From: Reyranella sp. CPCC 100927
GTDB lineage: Bacteria > Pseudomonadota > Alphaproteobacteria > Reyranellales > Reyranellaceae
Assembly (NCBI RefSeq): GCF_007859315.1
Contig: NZ_VOHA01000035.1
Span: 1 to 57,397 of the forward strand
Length of the DNA: 57,397 bases
Direction: 5' to 3'
How positions within the stretch are numbered: the first letter of the stretch is position 1; each line of letters opens with the position of its first letter. This document shows, piece after piece, positions 24,358 to 33,237 of the stretch. The notes below the pieces were generated by a model. That model saw nothing but the letters and a program-made list of their open reading frames with translations. It was not told the DNA's origin and did no database searches. The position numbers and the translations under genes were made by a program.

Positions 24358-25347
24358 ATGCCTGTCACCCTTTTGCGTCGCGCTGCCACGCTTGCCCTCG
24401 TCGGAGCCGCTTTGCTGGGCACGTCGCCGGTGCAGGCGCAGAGCGATGACTGGCCCAAGCAGCCGATCAAGTTCATCGTACCCTTCCCGCCCGGCGGCAC
24501 GGTCGATCCGGTAGCGCGCATCGTGCAGAAGCAGATCGTCGATGCGACGGGCTGGAACATCATCGTCGACAACCGGCCCGGCGCCGGCGGCTCGATCGGC
24601 ACGGCCGCGGCCGCGAAGTCGCCGCCCGACGGCTATACCTGGGTGTTCGTGTTCGATACGCACGCCGTCAATCCCAGCCTGCTGCCGAACATGCCGTTCG
24701 ACACCATGAAGGACCTGGCGCCGGTGATGCTGATCGGCACGTCGCCCAACACCGTGGTGACGCCGCCGGGCCGGCCGTTCAAAACCTTCAGCGAAGTGGT
24801 GGCCGCCGCCAAGGCCAAGCCCGACACGATCACCTACGGCTCAATCGGCAACGGCAGCCTGGGCCATCTCACCATGACCCTGGTGCAGCAGGCGGGCGAT
24901 TTCAAAGTCGTGCATGTGCCCTACAAGGGCGGCGGGCCGATGACGCAGGATATCGTCGCCGGCCAGATCGACCTCGCCATCGGCACGGTGGCGTTGCTGG
25001 TGCCACAGATCAAGGGCGGCAAAGTGCGCCCGCTGGCGGTCACCGGCGACAAGCGCTCGGCGGTGTTGCCCGACGTGCCGTCCCTGGCCGAGCAGGGCTT
25101 CCCGAATTTCTCGGCCCTGGCCTGGTGGGGCGTACTGGCGCCGGCCGGAACGCCCAAGGCGATCCAGGAGCGCATGCATGCGGCGTTGAAGAAGGCCCTG
25201 GAGCACCCCGAGGTGCGCAAGCAGCTCGGCGAACAGCTCGGCATGGACCTCGTGGCCAGCTCGCCGGAGCAGTTCAACACCTTCCTCACCGAGCAGGTGG
25301 CGCGCTGGGGCAAGGTGGTGAAGGACAACAACATCAAGGCCGACTGA
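24358..25347 (+). CDS. Bug-family (TctC-like) tripartite tricarboxylate transporter receptor
   Basis: 329 aa with a signal peptide ending at VQAQ. Hallmarks of the Bug family: QPIKFIVPFPPGGTVDPVAR, NRPGAGGSIGTAAAAKSPPDGYT, VVHVPYKGGGPMTQDIVAGQID and LAPAGTPKAIQERMHAALKK. It binds a carboxylate-type ligand in the periplasm. No TctA/TctB membrane genes are nearby, as is usual for this large orphan family. The ATG at 24358 follows GGAGGA; an ATG at 24346 lies upstream of that site and is rejected. A strong terminator follows the gene. Confidence 0.95.
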   Translation: MPVTLLRRAATLALVGAALLGTSPVQAQSDDWPKQPIKFIVPFPPGGTVDPVARIVQKQIVDATGWNIIVDNRPGAGGSIGTAAAAKSPPDGYTWVFVFDTHAVNPSLLPNMPFDTMKDLAPVMLIGTSPNTVVTPPGRPFKTFSEVVAAAKAKPDTITYGSIGNGSLGHLTMTLVQQAGDFKVVHVPYKGGGPMTQDIVAGQIDLAIGTVALLVPQIKGGKVRPLAVTGDKRSAVLPDVPSLAEQGFPNFSALAWWGVLAPAGTPKAIQERMHAALKKALEHPEVRKQLGEQLGMDLVASSPEQFNTFLTEQVARWGKVVKDNNIKAD

Positions 25348-25386
25348 TCGCTCCGCGCAGAAGCTGCGGTGGTCGTATCAACCCAG

Positions 25387-25420
25387 GCGGTGCTGATGAT
25401 CCATCAGCACCGCTGTTCTT
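25387..25420 (+). terminator. Strong rho-independent terminator
   Basis: A perfect 12-bp stem, GCGGTGCTGATG (25387-25398) with CATCAGCACCGC (25402-25413), closed by a 3-nt loop and followed by TGTTCTTT. It ends transcription of the Bug receptor unit 40 bp after its stop. Confidence 0.88.
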
Positions 25421-25463
25421 TAAGCAATCCACCGCAAGCCGACGTGACTGACGGAACCCGCAC

Positions 25464-26453
25464 ATGACCACGAAGCTCGCCATCCTCGACGACTATCAGA
25501 ACCTCGCCCTCAGCTACGCCGACTGGGACAAGGCCCGGGCACGCGACGTGGCGATCACCGTGTTCAATCAGCCGCTGGGGACGATCGACCAGGCGGCGGC
25601 AGCCTTGGCGCCGTTCGACGCCATCGTGCTGATGCGCGAGCGGCAGCCGATGCCCGGGACGTTGATCGCACGACTGCCGAATTTGAAATTCATGGTCCTG
25701 ACCGGCGCGCGGGCACCCAGCCTCGATCTCGCCGCCTGCACGGCGCGCGGCATTCCCGTCAGCAACACCAGCACCGGCCCCAATCAATCGGCGACGTCGG
25801 AACTGGCGTGGGCGCTGTTGATGGACGCGGCGCGCCATGTCACCCGCGCCGACCGGCTGGTGCGCGCGGGCGGCTGGCATGACGGCCTGGACATGGGATT
25901 GATCCTGGCCGGCAAGCGCCTGGGCGTCATCGGCCTGGGCAAGCTCGGCGCCAAGATGGCGCACTACGCCAGGGCGTTCGACATGGAGGTGGTCGCCTGG
26001 AGCGCCAACCTGACGGCTGAGCGCGCCCGCGACGGTGGTGCCCGGTTGGTATCGAAGGACGAGCTGTTGTCGACATCGGACATCGTCTCGATCCATCTCG
26101 TGCTGAGCGATCGCACGCGGGGGCTGATCGGCCGTGCCGAGCTGGCGCGCATGAAGAAGGGCGCGGTCCTGGTCAACAGCTCGCGCGGCCCGATCGTCGA
26201 CGAGGCGGCGTTGGTCGATGCCCTGCGCAGCCGGCACCTGGGCGCCGCCGGGCTCGACGTTTACGACATCGAGCCGCTGCCGGCCAGGCATGCGCTGACG
26301 ACGCTGGACAACGTCGTGCTGTCACCACACCTGGGCTACGTCGCCGAGGCGACGTTCCGTGCCTTCTACCAGGACAGTGTCGAGAACCTGCTGGCCTGGC
26401 TCGACGGTCAGCCCGTGCGCGTGATCAATCCCGAGGCGATCGGAACGCGTTGA
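25464..26453 (+). CDS. D-2-hydroxyacid dehydrogenase family protein
   Basis: 329 aa with a split catalytic domain and a central NAD-binding domain (GKRLGVIGLGKLGAKMA). The catalytic triad of the family is visible: Arg in VNSSRGPIVDEAAL, Glu in GLDVYDIEPLP and His in LSPHLGYVAE. It interconverts 2-hydroxy and 2-oxo acids using NAD(P). It belongs to the phosphoglycerate-dehydrogenase-like branch; the substrate is unknown. Its own transcription unit starts after the terminator at 25387-25420. Confidence 0.93.
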   Translation: MTTKLAILDDYQNLALSYADWDKARARDVAITVFNQPLGTIDQAAAALAPFDAIVLMRERQPMPGTLIARLPNLKFMVLTGARAPSLDLAACTARGIPVSNTSTGPNQSATSELAWALLMDAARHVTRADRLVRAGGWHDGLDMGLILAGKRLGVIGLGKLGAKMAHYARAFDMEVVAWSANLTAERARDGGARLVSKDELLSTSDIVSIHLVLSDRTRGLIGRAELARMKKGAVLVNSSRGPIVDEAALVDALRSRHLGAAGLDVYDIEPLPARHALTTLDNVVLSPHLGYVAEATFRAFYQDSVENLLAWLDGQPVRVINPEAIGTR

Positions 26454-26462
26454 GCGCCTGGC

Positions 26463-27209
26463 TCAGGGCGATACCTGAACGCCCGGCTGCGATCGCGAAG
26501 ACACTCCGGCATCGGCCTTTTCCGGGGCAATGATCGGGTAGACGATTCCGGCGAGAACCGCACCAATGACCGGTGCAACCCAGAACAGCCACAGCTGCTG
26601 AATCGCCCAGCCGCCGACGAACACGGCCGGACCCGTGCTGCGGGCGGGGTTCACCGACGTGTTCGTCACCGGAATGCTGATCAGGTGGATCAGCGTCAAC
26701 GCCAGGCCGATGGCGATGGGCGCGAACCCGGCGGGCGCCCGCTTGTCCGTCGCGCCCAGGATGATGAACAGGAACATGAACGTCATGACGATCTCGGTGA
26801 CCAGGCCCGCGACCATCGTGTACTTGCCGGGCGAATGATCGGCGTAGCCGTTCGATGCCAGGCCGCCGGCGAGATCGAACCCGGCCTTGCCGCTGGCGAT
26901 CACGTAGAGAACGCCGGCGCCAATGATGCCGCCGATCACCTGCGCGACGATGTAGGGAATGACCTCCCCCATCGGGAACCGCCGCGCGGTGGCGAGGCCA
27001 ACCGTCACGGCCGGGTTGAGGTGACAGCCCGACACGTGCCCGATGGCGAACGCCATGGTCAGGACGGTGAGACCGAAAGCCAGGGAGACCCCGGCCAACC
27101 CGATGCCGACATCAGGGAAAGCGGCCGCCAAGACGGCGCTGCCGCAACCGCCCAACACCAGCCAGAAGGTACCGACGACTTCCGCAATGCATCGATTCGC
27201 CAGAGACAT
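26463..27209 (-). CDS. aqpZ: Aquaporin Z
   Basis: 248 aa with six spans and two half-helices carrying the NPA motifs at 65-67 (HLNPAVTVG) and 187-189 (VNPARSTGP). Arg190 and His175 (TLIHLIS) match the narrow, water-selective filter of AqpZ rather than a glycerol facilitator. The C-terminal tail is longer than in E. coli. AGGAGG precedes the ATG. Together with the DUF1036 gene 44 bp upstream it may form an operon. Confidence 0.95.
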   Translation of the reverse strand: MSLANRCIAEVVGTFWLVLGGCGSAVLAAAFPDVGIGLAGVSLAFGLTVLTMAFAIGHVSGCHLNPAVTVGLATARRFPMGEVIPYIVAQVIGGIIGAGVLYVIASGKAGFDLAGGLASNGYADHSPGKYTMVAGLVTEIVMTFMFLFIILGATDKRAPAGFAPIAIGLALTLIHLISIPVTNTSVNPARSTGPAVFVGGWAIQQLWLFWVAPVIGAVLAGIVYPIIAPEKADAGVSSRSQPGVQVSP

Positions 27210-27253
27210 GACGACCTCCTACTCAAGCGCCGAGCTGTGTTGGGGAGACGATG

Positions 27254-27697
27254 TCAGCTCCCCTGGAAGTAATAGGTGAAGACGCCGGACTTGCCGCCCA
27301 CGTCGATCTGGTTGAACTGCCGCCGCACATATCCCTGTGAGCACTGCACTTCGGCGATGCGGAAGGACTTTTCGCTGACGCACATCGGGTAGCCGCCCGA
27401 CCAGTGCGAGCTCGACGACTCGGCGTAGACGTAATAGTAGCGATTGGCCAACGGGCCGTTCCACAGCGTGATGCACTGGGACGGATTGAGTTCGTACCAG
27501 CCCTGGGACAGGAAGACGTTCTTGCCATCCTGCTGCTGGCCGGTGGCCGCCGCCTTGGCGACCATGACCACCTTGCTGCTCTGATTGCAGGCCCGGATGG
27601 ACGTCACGTCGCTGAACTGACCACCTTGTGCGTGCGCCGCGGGCGTCAGTGACAGCGCCACGATCGCCATTGCCAGCACCGCGCCCCACCGCATCAT
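27254..27697 (-). CDS. DUF1036 secreted protein
   Basis: 147 aa with a signal peptide (LAMAIVALSLTPAAHAQ) and a mature domain typical of DUF1036: ACNQSSKVVMVA, QGWYELNPSQCITL, YYYVYAESS and a C-terminal aromatic patch. The four Cys of the mature part probably form disulfides in the periplasm. Function unknown. GGGGGGA lies before the start; the first two codons are both ATG. Confidence 0.88.
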   Translation of the reverse strand: MMRWGAVLAMAIVALSLTPAAHAQGGQFSDVTSIRACNQSSKVVMVAKAAATGQQQDGKNVFLSQGWYELNPSQCITLWNGPLANRYYYVYAESSSSHWSGGYPMCVSEKSFRIAEVQCSQGYVRRQFNQIDVGGKSGVFTYYFQGS

Positions 27698-27860
27698 GAA
27701 TATCCCCCCACAGACATAAATCCGGCAGGAGTTTAGCGCCGCTCCGACAGGGCCTCAAGCAATGTCACGCGAACCACCTTGAATGCTTCGCATACGAAGC
27801 GTCGGTTGTGAAGTGGGATGTGAGAAGCGCGCGGCCAACCGTTTGCGCACCCGTGCGATC

Positions 27861-29171
27861 TTAGCTGTGCGTCGCGCGGCACGGCCCCGCCAGTCCACGC
27901 TTCAACCGGTCCGCGATGCGCTCGACGCCATGCTCGAAGGAGAACCGGGTCCGCACGATCTCGGTCCCGCGCTGCGCCAGCCGCGCCCGGCGTGCCGGAT
28001 CGCGAATCACCTGTTCCAGCGCCGCGGCCAGCGCCGCCGGGTCGGCCGGCGGCACCAGCAGGCCGCTGTCGCCGTCATCGATCAGTTCGGGGATTGCCGA
28101 CACCCGGGTCGCCACGCACGCCATGCCGCTGAACTGGGCTTCCATCAGCACGTTGGGCAGTCCATCGCGATCGCCGTCGCCGGCGACCTTGCTGGCCAGC
28201 ACGAAGATGTCGGCCCGGGCATAGGCGTCGAAGACGAACGCCTGCGCGCGTGCGCCGTGCCACACGCAGCGTTCGCCGAGCCCCAGCTGCACCGCCCGCG
28301 CCTTCAGTTTTGCGCCCAGCGGCCCGCCGCCGATATGCTCGAAGCGCCAATGGATGTCCCTGGGCAGCACGGCGAGCGCTTCCAGGACGTCGTCGAGACC
28401 CTTCTTCTCGACCCGCCGGCCGACCGACAGGATGATGACGGGATCGGCGCTGTTGCGTCCATCGCGCACCGGTCGGGTAGCCAGGGCCGGCGGCAGGCGC
28501 TGCAAATCGAGCCCGTGATAGACCAGCATCACCGTGCCCGGTGTCGGCGCCAGGGCTGCCAGCCGGTCACGACCGGCCGCCGTGCAGGTCACCAGCCAGC
28601 GGCAGTCGGCCAGCTTCTCGGCGATCTCCCAGTCCGGCGTGGTCCAGATGTCCTTGGCGTGCGCCGAGCCGCTCCAAGGCAGGCCGCGCATCATCGCGGT
28701 GTAGCGCACCACCGAGGCCGGCGTGTGCAGGAAATGGACATGGAGCCAGCCCACGCTGGCCGGCAGCTCGCGCGCCAGCACCAGCGCCTGGCCCCAGCGC
28801 CGGCCGCGGTTGGGGGTCGGGTCGCGCCGCCAGTCGCGCAGCCACTGCGCCCGGGCCGCGGGATAGCCCGGCAGGCGCCGGGCCGCCCACCAGCCGCGCA
28901 GGACGCGCAGCGGCTCCTGATAAAGATATTCGGGCAGATAGGAGACGGCGGCGCGGATGCGCTCATGGACCGGGTGGTGCGTGGTATCCGTCGGGTGACG
29001 CAGCGAGACCAGCGACAGCCGCAGGCCGTGTCGCTCGAGACCCTCGATCTCCTGCGCAATGAAGGTCTCGGACAGTCGCGGATAGCCCTTCAGCACGACC
29101 GCCACCGACGGTGAACCGTCCGCCACCACGCCGCCGTCGGCGGACGACGCCGGATCGAGGTTCGCGCTCAC
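27861..29171 (-). CDS. Glycosyltransferase family 4
   Basis: 436 aa, two Rossmann-like lobes. The N-lobe holds YPRLSETFIAQEIEGLERHG; the C-lobe has VGRRVEKKGLDDVLEAL, and EGLPNVL-type residues appear as DGLPNVLMEAQFSGMACVAT, the donor-sugar site of GT4 enzymes. No signal peptide or membrane anchor. The start overlaps the stop of the preceding glycosyltransferase gene (ATGA), so the two are made together and probably add consecutive sugars to one glycan or lipid. No polymerase, flippase or export genes are nearby. Confidence 0.92.
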   Translation of the reverse strand: MSANLDPASSADGGVVADGSPSVAVVLKGYPRLSETFIAQEIEGLERHGLRLSLVSLRHPTDTTHHPVHERIRAAVSYLPEYLYQEPLRVLRGWWAARRLPGYPAARAQWLRDWRRDPTPNRGRRWGQALVLARELPASVGWLHVHFLHTPASVVRYTAMMRGLPWSGSAHAKDIWTTPDWEIAEKLADCRWLVTCTAAGRDRLAALAPTPGTVMLVYHGLDLQRLPPALATRPVRDGRNSADPVIILSVGRRVEKKGLDDVLEALAVLPRDIHWRFEHIGGGPLGAKLKARAVQLGLGERCVWHGARAQAFVFDAYARADIFVLASKVAGDGDRDGLPNVLMEAQFSGMACVATRVSAIPELIDDGDSGLLVPPADPAALAAALEQVIRDPARRARLAQRGTEIVRTRFSFEHGVERIADRLKRGLAGPCRATHS

Positions 29172-30463
29172 GCCACGCCGCGTTGGCGTTCCTGGACCGA
29201 TTCGTACGGCACCGGCTCCATCGACGATCCGCTGACCACGCCATCATCAGGCGTGACCACCGACACCGGCCGCAGCAGGGGCCGCTTGAGGTGCTTGGCC
29301 ACCAGCTTGCCGACATTGGGCAGGCCGTCGAGCAGGCCGGGGATGATGGCGTCTGACGGCAGCCCTTGCTGGGGCAGCTGGCGCAGTGCCGTGGCCATGG
29401 TCGCCGGGTCGCGCCGGCCATCATCGGCCAGCATTTCCAGCAGCTTCTGCTGACGCGCGCTCTGGGCACGGATGAACTGCTCCAGGCGCGGTCGGGTGCG
29501 CGGCACGATCAGCGCCCGCTTGTCGAAGCTGAGGATCTCGCAGAACGTATTGTAGCCGCCCATCGCCACGACGCCCGCGGCACAGGACATCAGCGCGCCG
29601 AGGTTGGTCTCGAACGTCATCGTGCGGATGCCGGACAGGCGTGCCGCGCGCTGGCGGAAGCCTTCGCGCACCTCCGGCGCCATGAAGGGACCGAAAACGA
29701 CGACTGCGGCGTATGGGATCTTGGCGTCGTGCTCGTAGGCGCGCAGCACCCAGTCGACCAGCAACTCGCCGTCGCCGCCGCCGCCGGGCGTCACCAGGAT
29801 ATACGGCCGGTCCAGGCCGCGGACCACGGCCGGCAGGCCGGACTCGGTGGGCAGGTCACGCCGCAGATAGCCGGTATAGACGACCTTGCGCTTGACCGAT
29901 TTGGGCAGCGCAATGCCGGCCAGCGGGTCGGTCATCTGCGGCAAGCCGTAGATCCAGATGTCGTCGTAGAGATCGCGCAGCGCCGGCAGGACGTTCTTGC
30001 GCTTCCATTCCGGCGCCAGCAGGGCCGGCTCGTCCATGACGTCGCGCAGGCCCAGGACCAGCGGCTTGCCGCGGTCCTTCAGCATGCGCAGGGTAGCCGC
30101 CACCTCGCCGCGCAGCCCCAGCGGCTCCTTGTCGACGATGAACAGGTCCGGCTCGAAAATCTCGGCGGTCTGCCGGATCAGCGCTGCCCGCATCTCCAGG
30201 GTGCGCTCGATGCCGATGTTCAGGTTCAGCGCTTCGTACTCGCCGTCCTGCTGCTTGACCACCCCGGGCACGCGCACGAAATCGACCCGGGCCTTGAAAT
30301 CAAAGCTGCCGATGATCGGGGAGCCGGACAGGATCAGCACGGACAAATCGTCGTCGGCGCCAACCAGGGCATTGGCGATCGTGCGACAGCGGCTCAGATG
30401 GCCCAGCCCGAAGCTGTCGTGGCTGTAGATCAGTACGCGCCTGGCCCGGTCCGCTCCGGTCAT
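29168..30463 (-). CDS. MurG-like (COG4671-type) predicted glycosyltransferase
   Basis: 431 aa. The N-lobe motif YSHDSFGLGHLSRC and the C-lobe motifs VTPGGGGDGELLVDW and AMGGYNTFCEILSF match the predicted glycosyltransferases of COG4671, related to MurG/GT28. GGGAGA lies before the ATG. First gene of a two-gene operon with the GT4 enzyme. In other alphaproteobacteria this pair is often found together, so a shared envelope-glycan role is inferred; the product is unknown. Confidence 0.9.
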   Translation of the reverse strand: MTGADRARRVLIYSHDSFGLGHLSRCRTIANALVGADDDLSVLILSGSPIIGSFDFKARVDFVRVPGVVKQQDGEYEALNLNIGIERTLEMRAALIRQTAEIFEPDLFIVDKEPLGLRGEVAATLRMLKDRGKPLVLGLRDVMDEPALLAPEWKRKNVLPALRDLYDDIWIYGLPQMTDPLAGIALPKSVKRKVVYTGYLRRDLPTESGLPAVVRGLDRPYILVTPGGGGDGELLVDWVLRAYEHDAKIPYAAVVVFGPFMAPEVREGFRQRAARLSGIRTMTFETNLGALMSCAAGVVAMGGYNTFCEILSFDKRALIVPRTRPRLEQFIRAQSARQQKLLEMLADDGRRDPATMATALRQLPQQGLPSDAIIPGLLDGLPNVGKLVAKHLKRPLLRPVSVVTPDDGVVSGSSMEPVPYESVQERQRGVA

Positions 30464-30788
30464 ACGCTTCGTCTCCCCACAGCCACCCGGGTCCCCAACG
30501 CCTGTCCGACGGCCGGTTTTGCGGCCAGACTATGGCACGAAGAATCCTGGCGTGGCGACCAAAAAAGCGCCGCGGAAAGCCGTTTTAGGCTTGACATCAA
30601 TGGGTTACAAGGAGGTTGCGGTTTCGGGTACAGGACTTGATGGGGCCAAATCCACTTGATGGACATGGCTTTTATCGCACCCTGCGCCGTCGAACATAGG
30701 AAGCCGACGCGCGCTCGTCAGCGCGACGTTTCAGCCACCATCGCCTGACACGAAACCATATTCGCGGTCGGGGAATATACCGAGGGCT
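30464..30788. other. 325-bp intergenic region upstream of the glycosyltransferase operon
   Basis: No credible gene. It contains a candidate minus-strand promoter (30582-30610) and two copies of ACTTGATGG 19 bp apart (30635-30643 and 30654-30662), which could be regulator half-sites. Confidence 0.6.
30582..30610 (-). promoter_or_regulatory. Candidate sigma-70-type promoter for the glycosyltransferase operon
   Basis: On the minus strand TTGTAA (30605-30610) and TAAAAC (30582-30587) are separated by 17 bp. Each box matches the consensus at four of six positions. It would give a leader of roughly 110 nt. Confidence 0.35.
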
Positions 30789-32003
30789 CTATTCCGCTGC
30801 CCGCCGCACCGCCGTCGCGGGCGATCCCGTCGTGCGCAACACCGCCATGGCCGCCTGCACACCACCCTCGCGGTGGGGCACGCCAGCCAGCGCCAACCCC
30901 ATCTCGACCCCGCCCAACGTCCCGACCAGGGTCAGGTCGTTGAAGTCGCCGAGGTGGCCGATGCGGAAGACCTTGCCGGCGACCTTGGTCAGACCCTGGC
31001 CCAGCGACATGTTGAAGTGCTGCAGGACGATCTTGCGGAAGGCATCGGCATCGTGGCCGGCCGGCATCACCACCGCGGTCAGCGCCTGGCTGTACTCGGC
31101 CGGGTTGAGGCACAGCAGGTCCAGGCCCCAGGCCGTGACCGCCGCGCGCGTCGCCGCGCCGTGGCGGGCGTGGCGGGCAAAGACAGCCGTCAGGCCCTCC
31201 TCCATCAACATGTCGATGGCCTCGGCCAGGCCGTAGAGCAGGTTGGTGGCGGGCGTGAAGGGAAACCAGCCGTTGGCATTGGCTGCCAGCATCTCGTCCC
31301 AGGCCCAGTAGGATCGCGGCAGCCGCGCCGTCTTTGACGCCGCCAGCGCCTTGGCGCTGATGGCGTTGAACGACAATCCGGGCGGCAGCATCAGCCCCTT
31401 CTGCGAACCGGCCACCGTGACATCGACACCCCAGGCATCGTGGCGATAGTCGATCGAGCCCAAGGACGAGATCGTGTCGACCAGCAGCAGCGCCGGGTGG
31501 CCGGCAGCATCGATGGCGCGGCGCACCGCGGCGATGTCGGACGTGACGGCAGTCGATGTCTCGTTGTGCACGACACAAACGGCCTTCAGGGTTCGGCCGG
31601 TATCCTCGCGCAGCCGCTGTTCGACCTGGGCGGCATCGACGCCATGGCGCCAGTCGCCCGGCAGGAACTCGGGCTTCAGCCCCAACCGCTCGGCGAGCTT
31701 CTTCCACAAGGTGGCGAAATGGCCGGTCTCCACCATCAGAACGGCATCGCCGGGCGAGAGCGTGTTGACCAGCGCCGCCTCCCACGCGCCCGTTCCCGAC
31801 GCCGGATAGATCACCACCGGACCCTGGGTCTGGAAAACCGGCCGCAACCCGGCCAGAACCTGCTGGGCCAGCGCCTGGAATTCAGGGCCGCGATGGTCGA
31901 TCGTGGGATGGTCCATTGCCCGCAGGATGCGGTCGGGCACGTTGGTCGGGCCAGGGATCTGCAGGAAGTGCCGGCCACTGGGGTGCGCGTTCAAGCGTGC
32001 CAT
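30789..32003 (-). CDS. Serine-glyoxylate-type aminotransferase (PLP class V)
   Basis: 404 aa. Class-V aminotransferase features: IPGPTNVPDRIL and HRGPEFQ at the N-terminus, VHNETSTAV, LLVDTISSLGS with the PLP-binding Asp, and GSQKGLMLPPGL with the Schiff-base Lys. It matches serine-glyoxylate/alanine-glyoxylate aminotransferase, which moves an amino group from serine to glyoxylate. The start at 32003 (MARLNAH) is better spaced from GGAGA than the ATG at 32009. It stands alone on its strand. Confidence 0.92.
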   Translation of the reverse strand: MARLNAHPSGRHFLQIPGPTNVPDRILRAMDHPTIDHRGPEFQALAQQVLAGLRPVFQTQGPVVIYPASGTGAWEAALVNTLSPGDAVLMVETGHFATLWKKLAERLGLKPEFLPGDWRHGVDAAQVEQRLREDTGRTLKAVCVVHNETSTAVTSDIAAVRRAIDAAGHPALLLVDTISSLGSIDYRHDAWGVDVTVAGSQKGLMLPPGLSFNAISAKALAASKTARLPRSYWAWDEMLAANANGWFPFTPATNLLYGLAEAIDMLMEEGLTAVFARHARHGAATRAAVTAWGLDLLCLNPAEYSQALTAVVMPAGHDADAFRKIVLQHFNMSLGQGLTKVAGKVFRIGHLGDFNDLTLVGTLGGVEMGLALAGVPHREGGVQAAMAVLRTTGSPATAVRRAAE

Positions 32004-32137
32004 GGGCATTCTCCGGGTCGGGCGTCCAGCGTTCTACGTGACTCGCCGCGTCGGTTTTGTCGAGCGATTGTCATGGTGTCCCGCCGTCGGACCGGGCACA
32101 TCACCGGTGAACGGCGCGCCAGGAAACGATGCTCCGC

Positions 32138-32695
32138 CTACAGGACCCGGCGAAACAACCCCGGGTAGGTCACGACCAGGCCATCGGTATCGATGTCGAT
32201 GTCGCGCGTGAAATCGCTGTCGAGCGACTCGTAGCGAAAGCGTCGACCGGGCTCGAGACAGGTGTAGCGCTGCGGGTCGGCCGATACGGCCAGATCGGGC
32301 AGCAGCACGTAGGCCATGCGCAGATCGGCCGCGCGGCCCGCCGCCCACTCCAACCGCCGGATCGGCAGCGTGTTGGTGAACGGCGTCACCGAGATGTCGA
32401 TGTCGATGGCACCGGCGAGTTGCGGTAGCGCCGCACCGGCGCCGTCCGTCCAACGGCCCGCGCCATCGCTGCGCAGCTCGAGTGCTCGTTGCTCGCCGGG
32501 GATCATGATGCGCGCCTCGCGCACGCGCCATTGGCGATCGAGGCGCAACTCGTATTGCACGACGAACGGACGCTCGTCCGTCATCGCCAGTACGATCGAC
32601 GACGCGGTGACGCCGTCGGCATCAAGATCAAGGACGATGTGTTCCAGTCCCTTGCCCGACCAGTCCTGCCAACGTGCGACCCATCGCCGGGACAT
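32138..32695 (-). CDS. Putative glycolipid-binding domain protein (PF06475-like)
   Basis: 185 aa, soluble, beta-rich. The pattern WQDWSGKGLEHIVL near the N-terminus, RREARIMI-like strands, and RYTCLEPGRRFRYESLDSDF at the C-terminus match the putative glycolipid-binding family (YcgM/PA1994-like beta-barrel). The reaction or ligand is not established. A possible 37-codon frame lies 6 bp upstream on the same strand. Confidence 0.8.
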   Translation of the reverse strand: MSRRWVARWQDWSGKGLEHIVLDLDADGVTASSIVLAMTDERPFVVQYELRLDRQWRVREARIMIPGEQRALELRSDGAGRWTDGAGAALPQLAGAIDIDISVTPFTNTLPIRRLEWAAGRAADLRMAYVLLPDLAVSADPQRYTCLEPGRRFRYESLDSDFTRDIDIDTDGLVVTYPGLFRRVL

Positions 32696-32701
32696 GCGCG
32701 A

Positions 32702-32815
32702 TCACCGCGGCGCGACGGTGCTGTCCGTCGCCACGTCGCATTCGAGCACCGATGCGGATGCCATGCAGAACAACAGCACTGCGATGCACGTGTCGACGGG
32801 GGCGATCGTTTTCAT
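32702..32815 (-). CDS. Possible small secreted peptide, 37 aa
   Basis: ATG preceded by GAGGG at about 6 bp. The product is signal-peptide-like (MKTIAPVDTCIAVLLFCMAS, then ASVLECDVATDS) and could be a short lipoprotein or leader peptide. It ends 6 bp before the glycolipid-binding-domain gene, so it could act as a translational leader. Its short length and lack of recognised homologues make it tentative. Confidence 0.3.
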   Translation of the reverse strand: MKTIAPVDTCIAVLLFCMASASVLECDVATDSTVAPR

Positions 32816-32873
32816 CAATGCCCTCAATGCTACACTTGCCGCATCTTGACAACCCACCGCATGGAGACCCGCC

Positions 32874-33194
32874 ATGGCCAAGTCTTTGTCATCGGCCCGC
32901 GACCAGCTCGGATCGTTCGCCCCCAAGCTGCTCGATCTCACCGAGAACGTGCTGTTCGGCGATGTCTGGGAGCGTCCCGGCCTGTCCAAGCGGGACCGCA
33001 GCCTGATCACCGTTGCCACGCTGGTGGCGCTCAACCGGACCGAACAGCTGCGCGGTCATCTCGTGCGGGCACAAAGCAATGGCGTGACGCAGGACGAGCT
33101 GGTCGAGCTGATCACCCACCTGGCGTTCTACTCCGGCTGGCCGACCGCGATGTCCGCCGCCAAACTGGCCAAGGACGTGTTCGCCGAGAAATGA
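32874..33194 (+). CDS. Carboxymuconolactone decarboxylase family protein
   Basis: 106 aa, all helical. The CMD core is plain: LSKRDRSLITVATLVALNRT, LRGHLVRAQSNGVTQDELVE and THLAFYSGWPTAM. The CxxC pair of AhpD-type peroxidases is missing, so it is closer to the gamma-carboxymuconolactone decarboxylase type. It lies 43 bp upstream of a 3-hydroxyisobutyrate-dehydrogenase-like gene, suggesting a shared catabolic role. Confidence 0.9.
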   Translation: MAKSLSSARDQLGSFAPKLLDLTENVLFGDVWERPGLSKRDRSLITVATLVALNRTEQLRGHLVRAQSNGVTQDELVELITHLAFYSGWPTAMSAAKLAKDVFAEK

Positions 33195-33237
33195 TCCGTC
33201 GCCGCCCGCGCAGCGCCTTGCACCAGGAGACCATGTC

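Noticed and set aside
30460-30666. A 68-codon minus-strand frame upstream of the glycosyltransferase operon
   Set aside because: No ribosome binding site, no recognisable domain, and it runs through the promoter region into the start of the next gene.
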